A stretch of 64,000 nucleotides of DNA from Psychrobacillus psychrotolerans (GTDB lineage Bacteria; Bacillota; Bacilli; Bacillales_A; Planococcaceae), in NCBI RefSeq assembly GCF_900115805.1, contig NZ_FOXU01000002.1, positions 310,001 through 374,000 of the forward strand, given 5' to 3'. Shown here in pieces: positions 42,595 to 51,301 of this stretch. Within the stretch, counting starts at the first letter, position 1. Every line of letters begins with the position of its first letter. Position numbers and translations under genes: made by a program. The notes under the pieces were generated by a model that ran no database searches, was not told where the DNA came from, and was given only the letters and a program-made list of their open reading frames with translations.

Positions 42595-43494
42595 TTAATA
42601 TGGATTTACACCACCCTTCCTATTAAACAAGAAGATGAAAATACTAAAGAACATAATAATGAAACTAACAATTAATCCTAGTGCGGATGAATATCCAAAT
42701 TCAAACTGTTCAAACCCCTGTTGGTAGATATAAACACTACTTGTTAATGTAGTATTACCAGGACCACCGGACGTTAAAACGAATACTTCATCGAATACAC
42801 GAATAGCTGCCATTAAAGAGATTAATGTACATAAGAACACATATGGCTTTAACAAAGGAATAGTAATCCTAGTAATGAGTTGGAAGTTACTTGCACCATC
42901 AATTTTTGCAGCCTCGATACAATCATTTGGAACAGATTGTAGTCCTGCAAGATAGATCATCATATAGTAACCTAAGCCTTTCCATAAGGTAATAAACATC
43001 AAGGCCCAAAGTGCTGTATCTTTATCAGATAACCAGTTTATCTTCTCATCTAATAAACCGATAGACATTAAGAGGTAGTTAAGTACTCCATTCGAGCTCA
43101 TTAACCAACCCCATATTATCGCAACAGCAACCATAGAGGTAACAACAGGAATATAATAGGCAGCCCTAAAAAACTTTATACCCGCTATATTTCTATTCAC
43201 AAGAATAGCCATTAAAATAGAGATAATTTGAATAAAAGGTACAATAATCATATATAGTAGAGAGTTTTTAATCGAAGCAATAAAATCAACGTCAGAAAGT
43301 GCACGCTTAAAGTTATCAAGTCCTACAAACGACGTTTCCCCAATAACAGAATAGTTCGTAAATGCCAAAGGTACACTGAAAATAATTGGCCAAAAGGTAA
43401 ACAAAGCCAGTAATACTAAACCTGGCGCCATAAATAACCAGGCAGTTTGAACTTCGGAAAACCTGCTAAAACCGACAGTTCTTTTCTTTCCCAT
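42595..43494 (-). CDS. Sugar ABC transporter permease (MalF/UgpA type)
   Basis: A 299-residue permease with six helices. The EAA loop DCIEAAKIDGASNFQLITRITIPLLKPY is near residue 205. The first helix segment AWLFMAPGLVLLALFTFWPI and VGLDNFKRAL are typical of CUT1 permeases. It is the first membrane gene after the binding-protein gene (60-base gap), starts after a GGAGG site, and is paired with the MalG-type gene. Confidence 0.92.
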   Translation of the reverse strand: MGKKRTVGFSRFSEVQTAWLFMAPGLVLLALFTFWPIIFSVPLAFTNYSVIGETSFVGLDNFKRALSDVDFIASIKNSLLYMIIVPFIQIISILMAILVNRNIAGIKFFRAAYYIPVVTSMVAVAIIWGWLMSSNGVLNYLLMSIGLLDEKINWLSDKDTALWALMFITLWKGLGYYMMIYLAGLQSVPNDCIEAAKIDGASNFQLITRITIPLLKPYVFLCTLISLMAAIRVFDEVFVLTSGGPGNTTLTSSVYIYQQGFEQFEFGYSSALGLIVSFIIMFFSIFIFLFNRKGGVNPY

Positions 43495-43554
43495 AGGGTT
43501 TTCCTCCTAATCGAAAATGGGCAGAAATTCATCTGCCCATTCTGTTTTCATATA

Positions 43555-44832
43555 TTAACGAGCTAAAATAGCATTAACTTCTTTCTCAGCTGCTTCAAGC
43601 TCAGCATCAAGATCTTGATCATTGATATATATGTTTTGTAAATGTTTATTTATGGTACTATCTACGTCACCTGCATTTTCAATACCAAGGTAAAAGTCTG
43701 TTGCTTTATCTAAACTTTCAACAGAAGCAGTTAGAGCTTGACCTTCTAATGTTCCATCATTTTTATAGAAATGCTCATCCTTCGCTGCTTCTTTAGTAGA
43801 AGGCAGTGTGTTTGCAGCTTTCGAGAATGCTAATTGATTCGCATCATTTGTTACATAATGTGCAAATGCAGTTGCAGCATCTACATTCTTAGATTCCTTT
43901 GGAACAGCTAGATTCATAGTGTTTGTAAAACGAATGCCTGCTTTTCCAAACGGTGCTGGAACAGCGATTGTATTTTCATATACATCTGGTGAAGCTGTTT
44001 TTAATTGGTTGATAAACGAAGAACTCGAGATAATCATACCTACTTGTTCACTACCAAATAGTTGAACTTGTTTATCAAATGCTGGAATATCCTTTGGAAT
44101 AACACCAGCTTTGATTAAATCAATATTGCCTTGGATATATTCTTTTACTTCATCATTATTGAATATCGCTTTATCACCTTCTACAATTTTGAAGCCCTCT
44201 TCAAGGATAGATCGAGTTTCCATAGTGAATACGTATCCAAAAGAATCTGTTTTATCTGCAATTTGTTTACCCCAGTTTGCTAGATCTTCTTTTGTTTGTG
44301 GAGGATTATTTATATCAATACCTGCTTTTTCAGCTAATGACTTATTGATATAAAGAACCGGAATACCTGTATACCATGGAAGTGCATATGCACCTTCATC
44401 TTGCAAAGTAGAATTATAGATTCCTTCAAAATAAATCCCTTTTTGCTCGTCAGTTAACTGTTGATTGAAATCAACTAATGCATCTTTTGAAGCCAATTGG
44501 TTCGCCATTACAGTATTTAAGTTAACTACGTCAGGAGCTTTTTTACTTGCAATACTTGTCATTAATTTGTTCTGAACTGCATCATATGGGAAGTCTTTCC
44601 AGTCAATTTTCACACCCGGGTTTTCTTCCTCATATTTTGCAATCAGATCATTGAAATAATCATTAAATGTTGGTTGAAGCGAAATTGTCCAAAATTCAAC
44701 AGACGTTTGCTTATCTTTCCCCTTCGATGCATCTGCATCATCTGACTCTTCAGAGCTACATGCTGCTAGAACCCCCAAAACTAGTAAAAACACCATAGCC
44801 AATGATAGTAATTTTTTGTACCCTTTAATCAA
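43555..44832 (-). CDS. Extracellular sugar-binding lipoprotein of CUT1 ABC transporter
   Basis: A binding protein of 425 residues from the TTG at 44832, which has GGGGG seven bases upstream; the frame also contains an ATG at 44847 without a site. The lipobox VLAAC puts the lipidated Cys at residue 25. The mature protein has the SBP_bac_1 fold (EFWTISLQPTFNDYFNDLI, then YEEENPGVKIDWKDFP). It captures the oligosaccharide for the two permeases. A perfect cre box 41 bases before the start indicates CcpA-mediated glucose repression of the operon. Confidence 0.92.
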   Translation of the reverse strand: MIKGYKKLLSLAMVFLLVLGVLAACSSEESDDADASKGKDKQTSVEFWTISLQPTFNDYFNDLIAKYEEENPGVKIDWKDFPYDAVQNKLMTSIASKKAPDVVNLNTVMANQLASKDALVDFNQQLTDEQKGIYFEGIYNSTLQDEGAYALPWYTGIPVLYINKSLAEKAGIDINNPPQTKEDLANWGKQIADKTDSFGYVFTMETRSILEEGFKIVEGDKAIFNNDEVKEYIQGNIDLIKAGVIPKDIPAFDKQVQLFGSEQVGMIISSSSFINQLKTASPDVYENTIAVPAPFGKAGIRFTNTMNLAVPKESKNVDAATAFAHYVTNDANQLAFSKAANTLPSTKEAAKDEHFYKNDGTLEGQALTASVESLDKATDFYLGIENAGDVDSTINKHLQNIYINDQDLDAELEAAEKEVNAILAR

Positions 44833-44872
44833 TTCATTTCCCCCCATTTTTTAATTGATCTAGACTTCTTCG

Positions 44873-44886
44873 TGAAATCGTTTTCA
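44873..44886. promoter_or_regulatory. Catabolite-responsive element (cre), CcpA binding site
   Basis: TGAAATCGTTTTCA matches the cre consensus TGWAANCGNTNWCA at every position. It lies 41 bases upstream of the sugar-binding-protein start. Given this place it probably mediates repression of the whole operon when preferred sugars are present. Confidence 0.85.
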
Positions 44887-44995
44887 AAAGGTGTTTCACA
44901 AGAGAATTATCTGTCTATTTTGAAATATATCACTTTTTGGAGATTAAATCCACCTTTTTTTAAATAAAACAAAAAAATATCCATTTATAATTCAT

Positions 44996-45592
44996 TTAAC
45001 TATTATTAATTTCATGTTCCTTAGCAAACATAATAAAATAACAGGTAAAGGCCAGAAAACTAAAAGCAATAATAAAAGGAACAAATCTAAGGTAGACGGA
45101 TAATGAGATAATAATTGAATAGATAAAAATGATAAGTAAAGGCTTCAGAGGCTGTCTAAATAATAGAATATAGCTTCGAATGAACAATACTTTAATACGA
45201 TATTCACCCATTATAATTAGTTTGGTGAGATGGCTAAATATCCCTAAAAATAAAAAAGCTACAATTATATTAAAGGGGAGAAGAAAATTCTGTAATGAAT
45301 TTGGCAAATAATTAACCGCCATCATATCCCCTATTATGATGATTGAAATAACCACAAGAATAAGCCAGATTTTTATACCTTTTTTAAGATATGTAAAAAA
45401 ATTCTTAAAAAATTGTTTCCAAGCTGGTATTTGATTACCTTCAGACATATCTTTAATGGCTCCTACTAGTGCTACAAAGGCAGGGTAAGCGGTTACTAAT
45501 GGAAGTGAACATATTATGAACAAAAAGTTTAATAGAACCAAATCTACTATATATTCAAGAACCTCAAATAATCTATTATTTGAAGAAACCAT
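44996..45592 (-). CDS. DUF624 (YesL-like) membrane protein
   Basis: A 198-residue membrane protein with five hydrophobic segments; the frame extends three codons upstream to a GTG that lies inside the ribosome binding site AAGGTG. The N-terminal LEYIVDLVLLNFLFIICSLPLVT and a following PAFVALVGAIKDM are typical of YesL/DUF624 proteins. These sit beside CUT1 sugar transporters and polysaccharide-lyase genes in Bacillales. Function is unknown; a helper for transporter assembly is often suggested. It follows the RpiR-type regulator by 28 bases. Confidence 0.85.
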   Translation of the reverse strand: MVSSNNRLFEVLEYIVDLVLLNFLFIICSLPLVTAYPAFVALVGAIKDMSEGNQIPAWKQFFKNFFTYLKKGIKIWLILVVISIIIIGDMMAVNYLPNSLQNFLLPFNIIVAFLFLGIFSHLTKLIIMGEYRIKVLFIRSYILLFRQPLKPLLIIFIYSIIISLSVYLRFVPFIIAFSFLAFTCYFIMFAKEHEINNS

Positions 45593-45619
45593 GATTTTCA
45601 CCTTTTTTCTATTTGTTTG

Positions 45620-46477
45620 TTAGTACAATTTATCAAGAACAGACTCTGCTGTACTTTTTATTGCTTTGGACGCTTGTTCCTTATTGCAAAGGGCTGCGTT
45701 CGTTGCAAGAATATCTAATAGTAGAAGCTGAGCAATCTTGGAGGAAAAAATTCCGCCTTCAAATGGCGATTCCTTGTTTGCAGCCAGAAGGATTAAATCT
45801 GCATATTTTGTAATAGGTGACCTAGCTTGATTTGTAATACAAATAATACAAGCATTATTTTCCTTCGCAATTTCAATTGCATCCACAACATCTTTTGTGC
45901 TCCCTGATGAGGAAATAGCAATAAGTAAATCCTCTTCACCTAATAATGAAGCAGTCATTGACATGATATGTGAATCAGAAACATGTTCCGTATTATAGCC
46001 CAATCTCATTAATCTATGTTTGCCATCCAATGCAGTAACTCCAGATGAACCCACACCAAAGAAATAGATTTTCTTTGCACTATTAATCTTGTCTACCGCA
46101 GCTTGCAAAGTACTTTCTCGGAGTAAAGCCACAGTATCGTTTAATGCACTTACATTTTGAGTAGCTATTTTTTTAGCAACAATACCAACTGAATCTTGCT
46201 CATCAATTTTTCCATAAACTTGTTCATCAACTTCCATTAGATTTTGTGCAACCGCTAATTTAAATTCTTGAAATCCTCTATATCCTAATTTCCTACAAAA
46301 ACGCAGTACTGTTGTTTCACCAACCCCAACCACTTCCGCTAAATCAGTTACAGAGGAATATACCGCTTCTTCATGATGGATCATTATATAATCCGCCACC
46401 TTTTGCTCTGTTTTAGTAAGCGAGTTATAAACTGATTTAATAATTAACAGAGGGTTCACTTTCTCAGTCTTCGGCAT
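45620..46477 (-). CDS. MurR/RpiR family transcriptional regulator
   Basis: A 285-residue regulator. Residues 1-80 are the RpiR-type helix-turn-helix (KVADYIMIHHEEAVYSSVTDLAEVVGVGETTVLRFCRKLGYRGFQEFK). Residues about 120-260 form a SIS phosphosugar-binding domain (IYFFGVGSSGVTALDGKHRLMRLG, then DLLIAISSSGSTKDVVDAIEIAKEN). This pairing senses sugar phosphates such as MurNAc-6-P or GlcNAc-6-P. It is first in the direction of transcription, so it likely controls the adjacent HexNAc operon with ManNAc-6-P or GlcNAc-6-P as inducer; the ligand is inferred. Confidence 0.92.
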   Translation of the reverse strand: MPKTEKVNPLLIIKSVYNSLTKTEQKVADYIMIHHEEAVYSSVTDLAEVVGVGETTVLRFCRKLGYRGFQEFKLAVAQNLMEVDEQVYGKIDEQDSVGIVAKKIATQNVSALNDTVALLRESTLQAAVDKINSAKKIYFFGVGSSGVTALDGKHRLMRLGYNTEHVSDSHIMSMTASLLGEEDLLIAISSSGSTKDVVDAIEIAKENNACIICITNQARSPITKYADLILLAANKESPFEGGIFSSKIAQLLLLDILATNAALCNKEQASKAIKSTAESVLDKLY

Positions 46478-46726
46478 ATGAATTCTCCTTTATGTTTGGT
46501 TCTTTATCAACTTGAAGAAATATTCCTCCATTTGAATATAAAGAGGATTTCTCCTCCGACTATAGAATACAAAATCCCTCTCTATTCGTCAACGTTTTGA
46601 GTACTTTGTGGTGAGTAACGTGAAACTTCTGGATTCACCTTTTCCTGTATGCACATGTGCCTCTTTCAACATTTAGGAGAGAAAGAAAATCTATCCACTT
46701 ATTTTGTATAAATAGGGGGAAAAGGA

Positions 46727-46855
46727 ATGAAAAAGAAGTATGCTTTAGTTTTAGGTACTGTTCTATTAGCATTTCTTCTGCTTAACCAGTCATTTGCCAA
46801 TGAGAATTATGTACCAATTGAAACACTTAAGCCTGCATCCAGTTGTTCGGAGTGA
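46727..46855 (+). pseudogene. Truncated secreted-protein start followed by repeat
   Basis: ATG after AAAAGGA opens a 42-codon frame. The first 24 residues form a clean signal peptide (MKKKYALVLGTVLLAFLLLN, cleaved near SFA-NEN), but only about 18 residues follow before a stop. The frame ends exactly where an unusually GC-rich stretch begins, so the gene appears to be cut by insertion of a repeat element. It could also be a real small exported peptide. Confidence 0.5.
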
Positions 46856-46965
46856 TGGTTGCGAGTCCCAGAGGACAAGCGCGTGGGAGAGACTACAGGC
46901 TCGACCCGTGCCTCCAGGAAAGCGTCCGCCTTAACAAAGAACAACGGCTACGAAGTAGAGACATA
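46856..46965. repeat. GC-rich intergenic repeat-like element
   Basis: About 110 bases with a composition unlike the surroundings (GACAAGCGCGTGGGAGAGAC, CTCGACCCGTGCCTCCAGG, AAAGCGTCCGCC). It resembles, from memory, the dispersed non-coding repeats common between genes in Planococcaceae such as Lysinibacillus and Sporosarcina. There is no second copy in this window. Confidence 0.5.
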
Positions 46966-46972
46966 AAATAAA

Positions 46973-47010
46973 GCAGTTCCCATTTTACTCCAACGTAAAA
47001 TAGGAACTGC
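46973..47010. terminator. Bidirectional terminator hairpin
   Basis: A 16-bp stem with one mismatch (GCAGTTCCCATTTTAC at 46973-46988 and GTAAAATAGGAACTGC at 46995-47010) with flanking T and A runs. It lies between the truncated plus-strand frame and the end of the secreted GHL10 gene. Confidence 0.8.
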
Positions 47011-47090
47011 CTTTAATTTTGAAGAGATTTTTGTCGCAGTCTCTTTATTTCCTTATACTATTCCTTTAAAATCTACCCGAATTACTGGTG

Positions 47091-49991
47091 CTATTGGGCC
47101 TCTCGTGTTTTTGTAAATGTATCAATATATAAGACTAGCTCCTCGGCAACCTCAACTGGAATATGCTTGCCTGCGTGTTTTCGAACAAAGCTTTGAAGTT
47201 CTTTTAGTTTTTGAATTTCTGTTAATCTCGCTTCTTCTGCTTGTTCATCTAATCCTTTTTCCTTAAGCTCTTCTGCTGAAGCAAAGTCTTTTTGTGCATT
47301 TACTAACCTGACAAGTACAGCTTGTTTAATCCCCTTATTAGTGAAAGAAGCCTTTTTAACAAACTCAATAACTTGAGCTAGAGTTGGTTCTTCAGCAAAA
47401 ACGGTTACTACTTGTTGATGAGTTGTAAAACCATCGACAGAAACAACGATTTCAATCTGATTTTCACCAGACTGAAGTGAAAGCTCTGTAGAGAATTCAC
47501 CATTTGATTGTACAGGAGCTGCTATACCATTCACGGTCACCTCAGCATTGCCTGGCCCCACTACTTGTACTACACCTTTATATTCGAATTCAACAGGAGA
47601 GAAAGTTTTTCTCTCATAGTTCAAGGAACCTTTTACAATTGCAGAACGAACATTATCTCCAATATTAAAGTTAGTACCAACAAGAACTCTTCTTTCACGG
47701 ATTCCGGAACTATCAAGCGCTGAAATGACAAAGCCACCCTCTGGGATTAGACTATTGTTATCCTCTACCACGTTCCAGTTCCAGTTCATCGCTTGTTTCT
47801 TATTTACCATCTTCACCACTTCACCGTCGGCGTCCACCACTGCTTCTACTCCCCATTTATTGGTGGCTGTAGAAAGTCCAAATCTGTCAGAGTATACATT
47901 TAAGTTATCTTCATTGCGATTGATATTCAAAAAATCACCAACAAACGGATTTTCTGGATCGGTTGGATTACTGATCCCTAGAACATAATCCTTCACATAT
48001 TCCTCATCTGCAATAGAAGCTTTAATGACAGGGAAGTTTGCTTGAGAATAGTCAAACAGCATAAGTCCACTTGTATTATTAAGACCGGCTTGGAAAACTT
48101 CTCTTTGCAAGGATGGGTCTTGTAGATTTGCTAAAGCCATACTTGCATAAAGAGGTAATTGTCCATCTGTTAAAATATTTCCAAGTGTAATATATTTATT
48201 GATTTCCTGTGCGGTTGTTTGGTACGTGCCAATCATGAGAAAATCGAGGTTATCAGAATAAGCTGCCTGCTGGTAACCTTCCCCGTATAAGCTTTCTTGC
48301 GGGAATTGTAATCTTGAATCATAGGTAAAGGTAGGACTTGACCAGTTTACTCCGTTTAAATAATAAGATTCAAACCAAGAACCAACATATGCGGATAACT
48401 CAATATCACGATTATCACTTACATTATATCGGTCTACTAATTCCCTTGATTCTTCTACGAAACTATTAATTATGCTAGACCTAAATGTAAACCATTCATT
48501 GATAAGTGGGCCATCTACACGATTACTGCCTTCATAATAAAAGACATCCTGTGGCCAATTTGTTAATGTTTTCCCTCTTTCAGCAAGGAACTCTATAAAT
48601 TGGGTTCTTGAGAGATCGCTGAAATCCGCAAAATAATTGTCATATCTGCCACGATCCAATGTGATACCGTCAATATCATAGTTTTTCATTACTTCTTCAA
48701 ACGTTTTTAATTGATAGTCTCGAACTTCTGGGTTTGAAGGATTTACAAAAGTAACTAAAGCTCCTTTTTTACCATATGCACTTTCCCTTAATGGTAAAAT
48801 TTCTCCATTATCTTCAGATCGGTAAACCATTTCTTCCCACTCTGGATGGTCATTTAAAACTGCAGATTCATTATGGGCAATAGAGCCTTCCGCAAACACA
48901 TTAAAGGAGGTATGAACTTTCATATCTAATTGGTGACCATGTTCAATAAATTCTTGTAACAAGTCTAGATCTGGGTTTGAGCCACTTCTACCTTCCGCTG
49001 TCATTTCACTTATATAAGGACGATTTGTTAAATCATTCTTTTGATAGGAAGCGAAACCTTCAACACCTTTCACATCAAATATAATTGCTGTCACACCTGC
49101 ATCTTTAGCTGCAAGGAGCATGTTACGAACATCTTCACTGGATTGGAATCTTCTTACGTTTGGACCTTGCTCAACCCAAAGAAAGACTTCCTTCTCAACA
49201 GTTAGCGTGTCTTGATGGTAAACAATTAAAGACTTTTTATCATGAATTACTTCATTCTTGTATATTTCTACATCGATATAATTGGTGCCTGGAGTTAGTT
49301 CATACACATATTCGAAGGAGCCATCTTCTCGAAGTTCTACCTCTTGTCCATTTATTAATAATTGATAGCTTTGACCACTTTCAAAGTTCTGGATGGAACC
49401 AGAGATATTAGCTTGTGGTTCTGTAAGTGTATACATTAACTCGTTTTGTAAAATAATGCTCGCCTTCATTCCATTACCTGTCATAAATTCTGTAATTGGA
49501 ACCACATTACCATTCTTTCTCAACTTAATAATGTCACCTTTCTTAAAATTTGTAGCTAAGTATTTACGGAAATTTTTCGTACCCCAGGAGTCGTCTTGTG
49601 CTAGAAGAACATATCCACCTTCAGGAATTTTCAAATATTGTTCATCCTCCCAGATAGGTATCGCACCATTAACTGATTGACTGACTACCTCTGTAACCGT
49701 ATTGTTTGCATCAACTTGAACTGCTACCCAGTGCTTCTTCACTAAAATCTCTTTTGCAAATTCTGATGTATAAAGCATGATAAAATCCGCTTTGCCATCC
49801 AAATTTTCATCAATATAACTTATCGGATGCTTAAGCCCCACCGGATCGATAGTAGGGTCTAATGGAGCTGCCTCTACCTCAATCAAATCTTCGTTGTTCG
49901 TTTCTGTATATGAAGAGACCGGAAATAGAGAAACCATTAATAATAAAGCTAAAAAGACCCTAAAAAACCTTCTAATTTTCAAAACTTTCAC
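47091..49991 (-). CDS. Large secreted GHL10-type glycosyl hydrolase
   Basis: A 966-residue protein with a signal peptide (MKVLKIRRFFRVFLALLLMVSLFPVSSYTE). Next is a region of two beta-rich segments (about 50-270; one with a FESGQSYQLLINGQEVELREDG bacterial-Ig-like pattern). A GHL10 TIM barrel covers about 280-640, with MKVHTSFNVFAEGS, NYDIDGITLDRGRYDNYF, LSAYVGSWFESYYLNGVNW and DFLMIGTYQ. A repeat of the first beta region and another Ig-like segment follow (~670-860), and a charged helical tail ends the protein. There is no LPxTG. It is the likely depolymerase outside the cell, feeding the importer. Confidence 0.85.
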   Translation of the reverse strand: MKVLKIRRFFRVFLALLLMVSLFPVSSYTETNNEDLIEVEAAPLDPTIDPVGLKHPISYIDENLDGKADFIMLYTSEFAKEILVKKHWVAVQVDANNTVTEVVSQSVNGAIPIWEDEQYLKIPEGGYVLLAQDDSWGTKNFRKYLATNFKKGDIIKLRKNGNVVPITEFMTGNGMKASIILQNELMYTLTEPQANISGSIQNFESGQSYQLLINGQEVELREDGSFEYVYELTPGTNYIDVEIYKNEVIHDKKSLIVYHQDTLTVEKEVFLWVEQGPNVRRFQSSEDVRNMLLAAKDAGVTAIIFDVKGVEGFASYQKNDLTNRPYISEMTAEGRSGSNPDLDLLQEFIEHGHQLDMKVHTSFNVFAEGSIAHNESAVLNDHPEWEEMVYRSEDNGEILPLRESAYGKKGALVTFVNPSNPEVRDYQLKTFEEVMKNYDIDGITLDRGRYDNYFADFSDLSRTQFIEFLAERGKTLTNWPQDVFYYEGSNRVDGPLINEWFTFRSSIINSFVEESRELVDRYNVSDNRDIELSAYVGSWFESYYLNGVNWSSPTFTYDSRLQFPQESLYGEGYQQAAYSDNLDFLMIGTYQTTAQEINKYITLGNILTDGQLPLYASMALANLQDPSLQREVFQAGLNNTSGLMLFDYSQANFPVIKASIADEEYVKDYVLGISNPTDPENPFVGDFLNINRNEDNLNVYSDRFGLSTATNKWGVEAVVDADGEVVKMVNKKQAMNWNWNVVEDNNSLIPEGGFVISALDSSGIRERRVLVGTNFNIGDNVRSAIVKGSLNYERKTFSPVEFEYKGVVQVVGPGNAEVTVNGIAAPVQSNGEFSTELSLQSGENQIEIVVSVDGFTTHQQVVTVFAEEPTLAQVIEFVKKASFTNKGIKQAVLVRLVNAQKDFASAEELKEKGLDEQAEEARLTEIQKLKELQSFVRKHAGKHIPVEVAEELVLYIDTFTKTREAQ

Positions 49992-50263
49992 TCCCTTGTT
50001 ATAGTATTGTGACTTTGGTCAACCTACAAGATCAATTTCCACCTCCATTATTTAGAGAAGATTTCATTAAGGTACATACTTTAAAGGCGATAACCTCCAA
50101 AAAATAATATAAATCAGGAATAATCCTCCCTTCAACAATATACCGAAGCACAAATAAGCAGTCAAATATAAAATTGAATTTTCTGATAATTAAGGAAATA
50201 GTAGTAGAACTAAAGACTAGTGTTTATAATACTTAAAATAATGGGATACTTTTTTTAAAATTA

Positions 50264-50428
50264 TTATCTTTTACAATTCTTAAATCCAAGTTCATTAAGC
50301 AAATCTCTAATTAAAAAACCTTGAAAGGCATATAGCCCATCAAGATTCGTGCCGACTAACCTTATTCCGACTACAGAGATGATAGATTTGTCTCCATTTC
50401 GATTTACAAGTCTATTTTTATTGAGTCA
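50264..50428 (-). pseudogene. Possible coding remnant, PAS-like C-terminal fragment
   Basis: On the minus strand this region is open for about 54 codons without a start codon, then stops at 50264. The peptide includes NRNGDKSIISVVGIRLVGT and a YAFQGFLIRDLL helix, which resembles the last strands of a PAS domain. The upstream part is missing, and a terminator-like hairpin copied from the 30.7-kb region overlaps its start. It is probably the tail of a gene lost by recombination. Confidence 0.35.
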
Positions 50429-50440
50429 TAACTATTGCAC

Positions 50441-50785
50441 CTAATAATAACCAATATAACACCGTGACATATTTTCTTTTTTGATTCTTGAAATCTTATA
50501 GATTAGATTGCTGACAGGCATTGCTTTAAAACGATTATAAAACATCGGGAGAACGAGACCCACATAATCATCTAAAAACTTGTTCTCCATTCTTTCTTCT
50601 ATGAGAACTCTATACTTCACCAAAGCGCTTACGATCAGTTTTTCATTTGGTTTCGACATATTAATCGTCTCTATATGTTGAATCGACCGAGTCTTGGACT
50701 GCAAAATCTTTTCTACTTTTTTTTCATAATCTTTCGTATTTTTTACTTCTACCAACATATTTACTACCGTTATTACTTCAATCAT
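50441..50785 (-). CDS. Unknown protein, near-identical to copy at 30876-31205
   Basis: A 114-residue protein; the frame is open upstream to 50884, but GGAGG seven bases before the ATG at 50785 and the match to the other copy fix the start. Differences from the other copy are few (for example KKVEKILQSK against KKVKKILQYK) until the last few residues, which here are MSRCYIGYY. It is basic and has no membrane segment. Both copies are on the minus strand and lie at the two ends of the glycan-catabolism locus. No family is recognised. Confidence 0.7.
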   Translation of the reverse strand: MIEVITVVNMLVEVKNTKDYEKKVEKILQSKTRSIQHIETINMSKPNEKLIVSALVKYRVLIEERMENKFLDDYVGLVLPMFYNRFKAMPVSNLIYKISRIKKENMSRCYIGYY

Positions 50786-50810
50786 TTGAAATCCTCCATG
50801 CGTGAATAGC
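50471..50810 (-). repeat. 340-bp direct repeat, right copy
   Basis: Gap-free match to 30891-31230 in the same orientation. It covers the coding region, ribosome binding site and 25 bases upstream. The similarity stops sharply after cgtgaatagc. Confidence 0.85.
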
Positions 50811-51301
50811 TGATACTCTTTACTAATGACAGCAATTATATCATTTGTAAAACATATAGAGAATACTTCAGAATTTAGCAGCACTTAATCATTTATAACT
50901 GCCATCTTCACAAATAATTAGCTATAGTACCGTCCCCTTCAATTTCATCGCATTTAAATCTACCTTATCTATGAATCCCATAAAGCATTCCATGTCTGTT
51001 ACTTGTTTTTAACAGCATATATATTATTTCCTTTTATATTTTATGCTACCAGGTAGTCAACTTCCAACTTCCGATAGAGGATTATAAATAATTAGATAGG
51101 TAAATCATAATTGGAAATCTCCGTTCTTTCTCAAAAAGTTCATCTTATAGTCACTTCTCGAATGCTCAATTTATTCGCGAAGCCTCGAAGAAAGTGAAGT
51201 CCAATTTTTTCTGATACAATGGTTATTACCTCATTACACTTATGACAAAAATGAGTAGCAAACTTAATACCAACAATAATATATACAATGAGGTGAAATA
51301 G
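50811..51301. other. Intergenic region upstream of the MscS-type gene
   Basis: About 490 bases without a convincing gene. It should hold the divergent promoters for the unknown gene and for the channel gene, but I cannot identify either firmly. Confidence 0.35.

Noticed and set aside
30891-50810. Idea that the direct repeats are terminal repeats of a transposon
   Set aside because: They are direct and not inverted, contain a gene, and no transposase or integrase is present between them.
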